Assembly (NCBI GenBank): GCA_964567745.1
Contig: CAZMNY010000004.1
Location: 225,407-289,406, forward strand
From: CAZMNY01 sp964567745
GTDB taxonomy: Bacteria; Planctomycetota; Planctomycetia; Pirellulales; Pirellulaceae
Length of the DNA: 64,000 nucleotides
Reading direction: 5' to 3'
In this document: positions 55,228 through 64,000 of the stretch, piece after piece
Numbering within the stretch: the stretch's first letter is position 1
Layout of the letters: each line of letters starts with the position of its first letter
The notes under the pieces: model-generated
What the model was told of the DNA's origin: nothing
Databases searched by the model: none
Seen by the model: only the letters and a program-made list of their open reading frames with translations
Position numbers and translations under genes: made by a program

Positions 55228-57495
55228 CTATTTTAAGGTGCTCTTAAAAAACTTGTCCGCGACGTCGAGCATCTCGTCAAACCAAACTTGCTTTCCCAGA
55301 AACGGGTGGGGCGCGTCTTTGATGACGGTGACGCCCGGCGCGATTCCCAGCTTACTCATCCGCTCTCGAAATAGGTCAGCCTGCGTGCTGGGGTCGTCTT
55401 GTTCGCCCGTAATGAACCAGCATGGCGGGTCGTTCTTGTCGAGGTGTTGTAGCGGTGACGCCAGTCGATATGTCGCCGGCTTGTCTTTTTGCGCGCCTCC
55501 GAGAAACTGTCGCCAGATCTGGCCGCGTTTTTCAATTTTCGAAATCTCGCGAGTGCGCGACGACATCAAGTCGGTCTGCGCGCCCATGGGAATGGCTGCC
55601 TGAATCGTACTGCTAAACGCGGCATTTCCGCCATTGCCTTCGAGTTCTTCTACGCCGCCCGAAGTGGCGAGCAGTGCAGTCAAGTGTCCGCCAGCCGACA
55701 GCCCAATTGCTCCGATGTGGTCGGAATCGATGCCGTACTCGCTGGCGTTGGCGCGAAGGAATCTCACCGCTGCTTTACAATCTTGAATTGCAGCAGGGAA
55801 CGGCGATTCACCGCTGAGACGATACGAAATGGTCGCTGCGACAAAGCCTCTTGCGGCCAACGCCTGAGCCACTCTTGCGTGGTTCGTTCGATTGCCTTTT
55901 TCCCAGCCGCCACCGTGAATACAGACGATCGCCGGCAACTCGCCCCAGACCTCCTTCGGCCGGTAAATATCCATTTCGAGCGTGCGATCCGCGTAGTGTG
56001 CATACGTAACGTCTCGCTTCTCATGCAAGCGACCGAGCGTTTCTGGTGAAATTTCGGTTCGGCCGTCCGCTCGACGAGCTGCAACGATGCCGGCAGGTCG
56101 CGAGTCGAGTCGCATTTCCTCCTGAAACAGAATCGCCATGCCTCGCAGCTTTCGCGAGATGTCGCGATTTCTCACGAAACGGGACTCTCCGGGATCGGCA
56201 TCCAAGTCGTACAACTCGAGGCTTGGATTCAAGTAGAGTTTCCAGTTTCGCCATCGAACTGCGGCCAAGGCGCCTTGGCTGCCATGATAGAAGAACGCAT
56301 CGCCGTATTCTCTGCGGTTGATCAGCGGCGCCCATTCGCCGGGCGGCTCCCAACGACGGCGCAATGGAACCAGGGCGTTGAGCGACTTCTTCATTCCCGG
56401 CGGCGGCACAATCTTCGTTTCGCCTTTTAGCAACGGACTCATGTCGCGCCCGTCGATGACTCGTCCCTCGGGCACCTTGATCCCGGCGAACGTCGCCAGC
56501 GTGGGAAACCAGTCCATCGCGCGAACGACGGCCTTCGACTCCACGCCCGACTGCAACCCCAGTCCCGGGCCCCAAGCGATCGCGGGGACTCGAATGCCGC
56601 CTTCGTACGTCGAGAGCTTTCGCCCGCGAATCTTCTGGTCTGCCGAACGCCCGGGTCCGCGGCCGTTGTCGGAGGCATAAATGACAATCGTGTTGTCGTC
56701 GATAGACAAGCGTTTGAGAGAATCCAGAATTCGTCCGACGTTGTGATCCAATTCGTGAATCGCGTCGCCGTATTCGCCCCAATCGGAGCTCCCCTTGAAC
56801 TGCTCGCCGACACCGAGCGGATTGTGAAGCATGGTGTGCGGCAGATAGAGAAAGAAAGGACCAGCCTCATTCTTCTCGATAAACTCGATCGCCTCGTCCG
56901 TGTAGATTTTCGTCAGCTCAGTTGGATCCGCAGGACGCTTGATGATCTCGCGATTACGCATCAAAGGGACGCCGCCTTGGTCTGCAAAATAGACGACCTC
57001 GACTGGATCGAGATTGTGCAGCAAGCCAAAGTAATGATCGAATCCCTGATTGTGCGGCAAGAACGGCTCGTGAAAACCTAGATGCCATTTTCCGATGCAG
57101 GCGGTTGCATAGCCGCCAGATTTCAATAGCTCGGCGATCGTTAGTTCGTCCGGATTGATGCCCGATTGCGAGTCGGCCCGATGCACCCAAATGTGATTCC
57201 CGACTCGACGCGGATAGCAGCCGGTCAACAACCCTGCGCGTGAGGGACTGCAGATGGGAGCGGCGGCGTAGTAGTCGGTAAAGCGAGTGCCCGCGTTCGA
57301 CAACGCATCGATCCGCGGCGTCTCGACCTCGCTAGCGCCGTAGCAGCCTAGGTCGTAATAACCCTGATCGTCGACAAAAATAAAGATGATGTTGGGCGGT
57401 TTGTCTGCAGCAAATGCTGCCACCGTTCCAGCCAATAACAGTGCCGTTGCCAAGCTCGCAACGACGAGATTTTTGCACTGCGCTCTTTTCGTCAT
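55228..57495 (-). CDS. Sulfatase-carbohydrate esterase fusion protein
   Basis: One frame of 755 aa with two enzymes. Residues 1-30 are a signal peptide. The sulfatase domain (about 33-470) has NIIFIFVDDQGYYDLGCYG, formylglycine site CSPSRAG at Cys82, GKWHLGFHE and YASDNGRGPG. The second domain (about 510-755) is a BD-FAE type alpha/beta hydrolase with IVCIHGGGWEKGN and the nucleophile in GLSAGGHLT, near residue 625. There is no break between them in the sequence. It implies coupled removal of sulfate and acyl groups from one glycan. Confidence 0.9.
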   Translation of the reverse strand: MTKRAQCKNLVVASLATALLLAGTVAAFAADKPPNIIFIFVDDQGYYDLGCYGASEVETPRIDALSNAGTRFTDYYAAAPICSPSRAGLLTGCYPRRVGNHIWVHRADSQSGINPDELTIAELLKSGGYATACIGKWHLGFHEPFLPHNQGFDHYFGLLHNLDPVEVVYFADQGGVPLMRNREIIKRPADPTELTKIYTDEAIEFIEKNEAGPFFLYLPHTMLHNPLGVGEQFKGSSDWGEYGDAIHELDHNVGRILDSLKRLSIDDNTIVIYASDNGRGPGRSADQKIRGRKLSTYEGGIRVPAIAWGPGLGLQSGVESKAVVRAMDWFPTLATFAGIKVPEGRVIDGRDMSPLLKGETKIVPPPGMKKSLNALVPLRRRWEPPGEWAPLINRREYGDAFFYHGSQGALAAVRWRNWKLYLNPSLELYDLDADPGESRFVRNRDISRKLRGMAILFQEEMRLDSRPAGIVAARRADGRTEISPETLGRLHEKRDVTYAHYADRTLEMDIYRPKEVWGELPAIVCIHGGGWEKGNRTNHARVAQALAARGFVAATISYRLSGESPFPAAIQDCKAAVRFLRANASEYGIDSDHIGAIGLSAGGHLTALLATSGGVEELEGNGGNAAFSSTIQAAIPMGAQTDLMSSRTREISKIEKRGQIWRQFLGGAQKDKPATYRLASPLQHLDKNDPPCWFITGEQDDPSTQADLFRERMSKLGIAPGVTVIKDAPHPFLGKQVWFDEMLDVADKFFKSTLK

Positions 57496-57589
57496 GTTAT
57501 CGGTCGTCTCAATCGTAGATTCGTCATGTCAACTCGCAACGACAGTCTATTCCAAAGACGTTTTCGAGTTCGCGAGGAAGGACTTGCGA

Positions 57590-60500
57590 CTATTTCGGCA
57601 GTGCCTGGATGAAGTCGAGTAACGATGCAACTTCGCGGACGGTGAAGTTGTTGAGCAAACCGACTGGCATCACGGAGATTTTTGAAGTCTTTCGTTCGTC
57701 GATGTCTTCCTTCAGCAAAGTCGTTGCTTTGCCGTTCTGATCGCGAAAAGTCACTCGATCACTCTGCTCGTCGGTCACAAAGCCAGTGTAAACCTGACCG
57801 TTCACAGTGATAAATTGATTGGTGGCGAAGCCTTGGGCGATTGTCTTGCTTGGCTCCAACAAGGCTGCCGCCAATTCGGGACGCTTATAAGTTTTCGCGA
57901 TGCTTCCAAGAAACGGTCCCTTTTGAACTTCATTCTTCGACAACGAGTGGCAGGCCGCACAATTGGCTCGATTGAAAACTTGTTGCCCGAGTGATACGTC
58001 GCCCCGGGTAGCCACGAGTTGTCCGGCCGCGGTCGCAAGACTAAGCGTGGCCAGTTTGGGCGTCTTGTCAATCGCCGGCGGCCGAATCCTTAGTCGCTCG
58101 ATCGCAACGGCCGCTCGCTTTGCAATCGCCGCGTCTGTTCCTGTCTTGGCTTGCCAGATCTGTTGATCGAGGTGATGACTATCGGCCTTCATTGCCGCGT
58201 TGATCAATTGCCCACGGCGCTTAATGACTCCCCAGCCTTGCTTCACAGCGGATTTGGCGGTCTTGCGCGCTTCGGGGCTTGTTCGCCTATCGTCGATCAA
58301 GCGCAACAGCGCAGCATCGGCCCATTCGCTGCCGTCCTCCATCGCACTGGCCAACGTCGCAAACACTCGTACTTGATTGTTCAGGTTACGAGAACGCGCC
58401 AGCTCATTTCTGGCGGCTCGCAAATCTCCTCCGGTCTGACTGAATCGATGCAGTCCGATGATCATCAAGTTGGCCGCTTCCGCCGAGTCGAGTCGCGCCA
58501 AGCAGCGTACAACCTGCAACGTGTCTTCGGCCGATAGGGGTCGCGTCAACGCTTTGTCGAACAGGGCGATTGCGCCCTCTGGCAACTCACCGGCGGCCGC
58601 CAAACGCCGGATCGCTGTGGGAACAAGCCGTTCATCATCGCGGGCCAAGTCGAGCATCAGGGCCAGCGCGCGGTCGGCTGGAATTCGGTTTTTTTGCATC
58701 GTCTCAACTAGCGCCACAGCGTCAACGCTCGATGATCGTTTGAGTGCATCGTGTAGGACGGTCGCTATTCGGTTCGTTTCGGGCCAAGTAACCGGGCGAT
58801 AGTAGGGGCCGCGAGTATCGGGGCGAGTGCCCCAGGAATCGCCCTCCCAGGGGCCCTCTCGAAAGTGCAATCGGCAAAGGGAGAACAACAACTCACGGCG
58901 AGCCGGCCCTGTTGCCTTGTCCAATCGGCTGACAATGCCGTCGACCACCTCAGGACGATGCATCATCGCCAGGGTCCGAGCCAACGCGTGTTTCGGCGCG
59001 GACTGCCTATCCCAAGCCGCGAAACACTGGGCGTACGCCTGCTGTCGAGCCAAACATCGAATCGCGGTGTGAACGACAACCGGATCAGCGTGTCCCAGCG
59101 ATTGCAGGCACATCGTGACTGTCGTTTCGCCATTTTCTTGTAGCCGCTCCAGCAATTGACGTTCAACCCGCCGCCGATCCAATCCGTCGTTCAATAGTTT
59201 TTGGTAAGCCGAATTACCTCGCCTCATTAAAGTGCGTTGAGCTTCAACGCGTCGTCGATAACTTGGCGAATCGAACAACGACACCAACTGGTCGTCTGAC
59301 AACGCGGCAAAATTTGGCATCGGATCTGGGCGAAAATTCTTGGGCCGCACGCAGACAATGAAGCCGACATCGGGCCCGTTCCATTTGAATGTGGCCCCTT
59401 TCCAGCTGGCGCAGTAGACGCGGCTATTGCCATCGACGTCGGCATCGGTGGGTCGAGTCATCTTGATGAACGACTCGGGCTTGGCGGTCTCCTGATACGT
59501 CGCTCCTCGCGGCTTTACTGTGTGCCGGAACAACGAGCCCGTACCCCAGTCGGCAGTAAACGGGGCCTTGTTCCAACGTCCAAATCCGGGCTCGTCGATA
59601 TAGACGGCCCCGCACCCCGAACCGCCGCCGTAATCCGCCAGAGGTTGCACGCATTCGTCATTGAAATGCTTGTAGAGACGCGGATAACCGTGGTCTTCAC
59701 TACCGGTAAAGTGATGAAGACGAACGTCCCATCCGCCACCGTCGTTGGTGTTGTCTCGCGCGAACAACTCCATCTGTGGGCTGATCGCCACCTCCAAAAT
59801 GTTTCGCGTTCCGGTCGAGTAGATCTCGAGACCGGAGCCGTCGGGACGCACGCGAATCACACCGCCTCCGCGGTGCGTCAGGCGAGTTCCATCGGCTCCT
59901 TCCGCATTTAGAAATCCGAAATCACCGCCGGCAATGTAGAGCCAGCCGTCAACTCCCAATGACATGCCGTTCGTGGTGTGATCGGCGGGCCGTTTGTCAT
60001 AGCCGAACGCCAGATTCTTAACGAGCGTCTTCTGGATGTCCGCCACGCCATCGTCATCTTCGTCGATGAAGACGCTCAAATTGGGTGGGTGCATGAGATA
60101 CAAACGATCATGATCCCACACGAGTCCGCGAGGGGCGTCGACTTCGCAAAACACTTTCGTCTCATCGGCTCGGCCATCCCCATCCAAATCACGCAAGCGA
60201 ATCACACGACCCCGCTCGGAATCTCGCCCAAGCGAACCGTTGCCGTCGGAGCTGACAAAGACAGTACCGTCAACAGACGCGGCCACAAACACCGGATAGT
60301 TTGCCGCCGATGACGCGGCAAAAAGAGTTGCCTCGAACCCCTCGGGCACTTTGACGTCTCGCAAAATCTCGGCCTCACGTTCCGCTGTCATCCGCTCTAT
60401 CTTCGGTGCGGAATTGCCGCCCTTGTCGAATGCGTTAGCCTGCAATGGAATCAGTTTGCCGGACTTTTTGTCGAGCGAGGCTGGCCACATCTTCTTCAAT

Positions 60501-61753
60501 TCGGGTCCCTCGAATTCGACTTCGCGAATACTGCACCAGCTACCTGCCGGCGCGCCCAAGCCGACGATGCGAACTTGTTTAACCGCCGCTTTGCTGACGA
60601 TCGACATGACCTCCTTGTCCATGTTCTTGGCATCCGATCGATCGAGCAACACGTGCCAATTCTCACCGTCCACAGATCCTTCGACACGATATCGATAGAC
60701 TCGTTCAAATTCCCAAACGACTCTCGCACCGCTCAACGTAATTAGCTTCTCAAATTCGAATGTTAATGACTGAGGGTAACCGCCGCCGCCGGCGCACCAA
60801 CGCGTATTCGTCTTTCCATCGATTGCGTCGTATGTCGGGTGTCCGTTTTGCGTACTCGAAGCAATCATTCTGACCAACGTCGAATCTTTCGGGCGCTGAC
60901 CGAGGGCGTTCGTCGGAGCACTTTGCACTTTGGTTTTGTCGACAAAGACGAGGCTGTTCTCGTCTTGATAAGGCTGCAAATAATTGGGCTCCAACTTTCC
61001 GCAGGCCCAAAGTAAGCCGCGAGTTACCAAATCGAGATACCGCGAGTCCTGGACCGTTTCGGTGTTGTGCCCAATAGTTGTGCTGAAACTTCTTGCCCCA
61101 GCCGATTCGTTCACCCACGCCACAATCGCTTCATTGACTCGACTGTTTGCGCCGCCCAGTTTTTGTTTGCCAATCGCGAGCGGCTTGGCCCCGAGGACTC
61201 GCACGTTGTTGTACAGCTCTTCGTTGATCGTGGTCCAATTCTTCAGCGTTTCCGTGATCGGGTGTGACGGCCTCGTAAATTGAATGTCGATCGGTTTTTG
61301 CGGACCATGGCTGCTGGACTGGAGGCCCAAGTGCTTGAACCAGGCGTCGCCGCCTGTGCGGAAACTGTGCATTGCACAGTGCAAGTGGACGGCGGGAATC
61401 TTCTCATGGACCTTGATGATCCGGTTGACCATCGCTTGATCTTTGACCGCCGCGGCGCACTCGTCGTGAATAATGACATCGTACTCTTCCGCCCAATTCA
61501 GTCTCTTGTAGAGTGGGAAGACCGGCGCTGTTGAGGAATTGTCGGTCCAATAGACGTCAACGCGAACATAGGCACGCGCCTGGATCCCCTCGCAAATCGC
61601 TTTCTGTTGAGCCGCGTAGTCGTGACAGCAGCCGCCAGCGATCAACAGGGCTCGTAACGGTTTCGGTGCCGGCTTGCGTGCTTCGCTCTCTTGCGCCAGG
61701 CCAGTAGAAGACGCCGTAGTCAGCAAGATGAGGGATAGAACCAGTCGTTTCAT
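57590..61753 (-). CDS. PVC-type ThuA-propeller-cytochrome c protein
   Basis: A large exported dehydrogenase-like protein of about 1,387 aa. I use ATG 61753 (signal peptide KRLVLSLILLTTASSTG; frame open to 62017). Order: ThuA-like domain (LRALLIAGGCCHDY), an F5/8C-like domain (SVDGENWHVLLDRS), a PVC-type six-bladed beta-propeller dehydrogenase region (VPEGFEATLFAASSAANYPV, GGWDVRLHHFTGSEDHGY), HEAT-like repeats, and a cytochrome c module with CAACH near residue 1265. The heme site implies electron transfer. Substrate probably a sugar or alcohol released by the neighbouring enzymes. Confidence 0.9.
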   Translation of the reverse strand: MKRLVLSLILLTTASSTGLAQESEARKPAPKPLRALLIAGGCCHDYAAQQKAICEGIQARAYVRVDVYWTDNSSTAPVFPLYKRLNWAEEYDVIIHDECAAAVKDQAMVNRIIKVHEKIPAVHLHCAMHSFRTGGDAWFKHLGLQSSSHGPQKPIDIQFTRPSHPITETLKNWTTINEELYNNVRVLGAKPLAIGKQKLGGANSRVNEAIVAWVNESAGARSFSTTIGHNTETVQDSRYLDLVTRGLLWACGKLEPNYLQPYQDENSLVFVDKTKVQSAPTNALGQRPKDSTLVRMIASSTQNGHPTYDAIDGKTNTRWCAGGGGYPQSLTFEFEKLITLSGARVVWEFERVYRYRVEGSVDGENWHVLLDRSDAKNMDKEVMSIVSKAAVKQVRIVGLGAPAGSWCSIREVEFEGPELKKMWPASLDKKSGKLIPLQANAFDKGGNSAPKIERMTAEREAEILRDVKVPEGFEATLFAASSAANYPVFVAASVDGTVFVSSDGNGSLGRDSERGRVIRLRDLDGDGRADETKVFCEVDAPRGLVWDHDRLYLMHPPNLSVFIDEDDDGVADIQKTLVKNLAFGYDKRPADHTTNGMSLGVDGWLYIAGGDFGFLNAEGADGTRLTHRGGGVIRVRPDGSGLEIYSTGTRNILEVAISPQMELFARDNTNDGGGWDVRLHHFTGSEDHGYPRLYKHFNDECVQPLADYGGGSGCGAVYIDEPGFGRWNKAPFTADWGTGSLFRHTVKPRGATYQETAKPESFIKMTRPTDADVDGNSRVYCASWKGATFKWNGPDVGFIVCVRPKNFRPDPMPNFAALSDDQLVSLFDSPSYRRRVEAQRTLMRRGNSAYQKLLNDGLDRRRVERQLLERLQENGETTVTMCLQSLGHADPVVVHTAIRCLARQQAYAQCFAAWDRQSAPKHALARTLAMMHRPEVVDGIVSRLDKATGPARRELLFSLCRLHFREGPWEGDSWGTRPDTRGPYYRPVTWPETNRIATVLHDALKRSSSVDAVALVETMQKNRIPADRALALMLDLARDDERLVPTAIRRLAAAGELPEGAIALFDKALTRPLSAEDTLQVVRCLARLDSAEAANLMIIGLHRFSQTGGDLRAARNELARSRNLNNQVRVFATLASAMEDGSEWADAALLRLIDDRRTSPEARKTAKSAVKQGWGVIKRRGQLINAAMKADSHHLDQQIWQAKTGTDAAIAKRAAVAIERLRIRPPAIDKTPKLATLSLATAAGQLVATRGDVSLGQQVFNRANCAACHSLSKNEVQKGPFLGSIAKTYKRPELAAALLEPSKTIAQGFATNQFITVNGQVYTGFVTDEQSDRVTFRDQNGKATTLLKEDIDERKTSKISVMPVGLLNNFTVREVASLLDFIQALPK

Positions 61754-62009
61754 TTTCACTTCTTCTTCTTCAGTCAGTAGTCCGGCCGAGGACGACCAGT
61801 GGTCCGTTGTTAGAGTGGCCGAGTTTGAGTTGCCTGTGAAGCACCAGTTTAACTGAAATGTCTGACGCTCGACTGCGAAGCGCAGTCGCGGCTCATGAAC
61901 GCAAACGCGTCCGCAACTCCTAACGGACATTGCTGGCCGGCACGCGACATGCGAAAACCAACGAATACCAACTCTATATCCGTATGAACGCCCCACATTT
62001 TCAATTGCT

Positions 62010-62843
62010 ATGAACACGCGTGTCGATGATCTTCCGAATCCCTCGCCGTCGCAATTGGCCGAGCTGCCGCGTCAAATGGGTTTTGTCCCGTCGACGCGTG
62101 GGTCCAACCATGTCCTGTCTCGGTCGCAGGTTGACGAATACAACGAGTTGGGATTTCTGATGCCATTTGACGGGCTCAGTGAAGCCGAGACTCGCGAGAC
62201 CCGCGTCTTCTTTGATGGAGTGCTGGCGGCCTTCATAGAACTCGGGCGAACGAGCTATTCCATCAGCACGGCGCATCTAAGGTTTGCCCGGATCTACGAT
62301 CTGGTGCAACACCCGATAATCGTTGACGCCGTGTCCGATCTGCTCGGCGAAAACGTGGTCTGTTGGGGGTCCCACTTTTTCTGCAAATTGCCGCACGACG
62401 GAAAACGCGTGCCATGGCACCAGGATTGTACTTACTGGCCACTGAGCCCGACGAAGACAGTCACAGTCTGGTTGGCCATTGATGACGCCAGTCCGGAAAA
62501 CGCCAACATGAAGTTCATTCCGCGTTCCCACCTGCATGGACTCGTCGACTACAGCGAAATTCAGGACAGTGACACCGTCTTGGATTTAGCTATCGAGAAC
62601 GCCGAGTCGTACGGGGACGCCGCGGTTGACGACGCGCTCACGGCGGGGCAGTTTTCGATGCATTCTGATTTGCTGCTGCATGGGTCAGACGTGAACGACT
62701 CCGATCGGCGTCGATGCGGACTGACGATTCGTTACGCTGCCGCGGACGTTACCACTTGGTACGACTGGCACAAGAAAGGCGTTGTCGTGCGAGGAGAAGA
62801 CGTGGGCGGTCACTGGGCCAACCCGCCGAGACCCGCGCAGTAG
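62010..62843 (+). CDS. Phytanoyl-CoA dioxygenase family protein
   Basis: An Fe(II)/2-oxoglutarate dioxygenase of the PhyH family (277 aa). The iron ligands are His137 and Asp139 in VPWHQDCTYW and probably His224 in LLLHGSDVND. The 2-oxoglutarate-binding Arg lies a few residues on (DSDRRRCGLTIRY). The gene is divergent from the ThuA-cytochrome gene, and both leave the same 250-bp gap. Function in planctomycetes is unknown; such proteins modify small molecules. Confidence 0.87.
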   Translation: MNTRVDDLPNPSPSQLAELPRQMGFVPSTRGSNHVLSRSQVDEYNELGFLMPFDGLSEAETRETRVFFDGVLAAFIELGRTSYSISTAHLRFARIYDLVQHPIIVDAVSDLLGENVVCWGSHFFCKLPHDGKRVPWHQDCTYWPLSPTKTVTVWLAIDDASPENANMKFIPRSHLHGLVDYSEIQDSDTVLDLAIENAESYGDAAVDDALTAGQFSMHSDLLLHGSDVNDSDRRRCGLTIRYAAADVTTWYDWHKKGVVVRGEDVGGHWANPPRPAQ

Positions 62844-63131
62844 TTCCTGCTTCGCCGCTGACTCAAGTTGCTCAACGGCTGCTTCGGCGAACAAGAATGG
62901 CTGGAATTCTGAGCGCGGACGTCATTATAGTGCGGTCTGTTTTTGACTATGATGGATGGTTTCACAGGCCGACTGCCTTCCTCAATCAGTGTTGGACAAG
63001 GGACGTCCACACCGGCCGAGTTGGCGGCGCCAACCACTCGCCGCATTCTTTCCCGGCATTAATGTTTGCCGGATGTCGCGAGAATCCTAATCGAACATCA
63101 CGGTTTTAGAATAGTACGCCCATCTCACACG

Positions 63132-64000
63132 ATGAATACGACACAAGGCACGCGAGAAGTTATGACCTACGCAATGCAGCCCGCGCTCAAAATCCAGTTC
63201 GTTCGACTTCTGTCCTTTGTTCTGCTTGCCGGCCTGGCTGGGCAAACAGCGCTTTCGGCCGAGCCATTTGAATTCAAAAAGAATGACGTCGTCGCGGTCT
63301 ATGGCAACGGGCTTGCCGACCGGATGCAACATGATCCCTGGGTCGAGACGGTTCTACAAAGCCAATTGAAGGGCATGAACGTCCGTTTTCGGAATATGAG
63401 TTTTTCGGGGGACATGGTTAACAAGAAGCCCCGCAACAAAGGATTCACGAACGACACGGAATACCTTCAGCACGTTGCTCCCGACGTCGTGTTCGTCATG
63501 TACGGCTACAACGAATCCTGGGCGGGGCGCGACGGTGCGGACGCCTATCGAGGCGAGCTGCTGAAACTAATCGAGCGATACACGGCTTTGAGGCGAGAGA
63601 AGGGCAAAGACGTTCGGTTTGTTTTGTTCAGCCCGATCGCCTACCAAAACACAGGCAATCGTCATCTGCCCGACGGCGAAGAACTGAATGCAAATCTTGC
63701 CATCTATACGAAAGGGACCGAGCAAGCCGCCAAGGAATCCGGCGCGAAGTTTGTCGATCTTTTCTCGCCGACGTTACGTTTGTTCAAGGCGAGCTCCAAG
63801 CCCTTTACTGTCAACGGCATTCACTTGAATCCAGACGGCTACAAAGAGCTGGGAGGAATCGTATCGCAAGGACTTCTCGGCAAGCCGGCTCCTTCAGGCA
63901 ACCAACTCGAACGAATCTACGAAGCCGTCGTTGACAAAAACTGGCATTGGCACAACCGCTATCACGCGACCGATGGCAACGACATTTGGGGCGGCCGTTC
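63132..64000 (+). CDS. Exported SGNH/GDSL hydrolase, N-terminal part (cut by window end)
   Basis: A frame runs from ATG 63132 to the window end without stop (289 codons). The signal peptide is at about residues 20-43 (FVRLLSFVLLAGLAGQTALS). The SGNH core shows a block I NDVVAVYGNGLADRM in which the usual GDS serine region reads GNG, then MYGYNESWAGR (block III-like) and VNGIHLNPDGY (block V His, Asp/His). In planctomycetes such domains are often fused to PVC-type heme proteins, so the gene may continue that way. Start codon could be ATG 63162. Confidence 0.75.
   Translation, partial: MNTTQGTREVMTYAMQPALKIQFVRLLSFVLLAGLAGQTALSAEPFEFKKNDVVAVYGNGLADRMQHDPWVETVLQSQLKGMNVRFRNMSFSGDMVNKKPRNKGFTNDTEYLQHVAPDVVFVMYGYNESWAGRDGADAYRGELLKLIERYTALRREKGKDVRFVLFSPIAYQNTGNRHLPDGEELNANLAIYTKGTEQAAKESGAKFVDLFSPTLRLFKASSKPFTVNGIHLNPDGYKELGGIVSQGLLGKPAPSGNQLERIYEAVVDKNWHWHNRYHATDGNDIWGGR

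Overview
The window looks like a chromosomal segment of a planctomycete, most likely of the Pirellulales/Rhodopirellula type; the genus cannot be set from the sequence. The markers are two formylglycine sulfatases, a ThuA/propeller/cytochrome c protein of the PVC type, exported Gfo/Idh/MocA oxidoreductase and amidase with twin-arginine-like leaders, very large exported proteins of unknown function, and frequent TTG or GTG starts behind clear Shine-Dalgarno sequences. I see no phage, plasmid, CRISPR, tRNA or rRNA.

Layout. 0.1-6 kb (minus strand): uracil-DNA glycosylase, a proline-rich membrane-anchored protein, RNase PH, and the arginine genes argF, argD and argB. 6.3-14 kb (plus strand): housekeeping genes in the order glmU-like, prs, rplY/ctc, pth, rpsF, ssb, rplI, dnaB. 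This joins the Bacillus gcaD-prs-ctc-spoVC order to the classical rpsF-ssb-(rpsR)-rplI-dnaB order, but rpsR is absent and a lone GroES-like gene sits in between on the other strand. 14-22.4 kb: PafA-like phosphatase, XerC/D recombinase, lipoproteins, PIG-L deacetylase, acyltransferase, phosphoesterase, RimI. 22.6-33.1 kb: two contiguous giant exported membrane proteins (about 2,329 and 1,139 aa) of unknown function. 33-45.5 kb: mixed metabolism (inositol monophosphatase, SDR, release-factor-like protein, oxidoreductase, amidase, ThiF-like, L-2-hydroxyglutarate oxidase, response regulator, hydroxyisobutyrate-dehydrogenase-like protein), with a 29-codon basic gene at 43.2 kb. 45.5-50.1 kb: a FloA-NfeD membrane-microdomain operon. 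50.4-51.8 kb: two decayed genes (VanZ family, XRE-type regulator). 51.8-64 kb: a sulfatase/esterase/cytochrome dehydrogenase degradation locus, cut at the right edge within an SGNH-hydrolase gene.

Intergenic DNA is unusually rich in dispersed repeats: a 109-bp MITE-like element in two inverted copies, a 32-bp element in three copies, long palindromes, a 17-bp tandem repeat at the ssb stop codon, and a possible structured RNA ending in an intrinsic terminator near 34.4 kb. The most interesting items are the giant-protein pair, the 29-aa basic gene, the NfeD protein whose two ClpP-like domains seem to lack the nucleophilic serine, and the repeat families.
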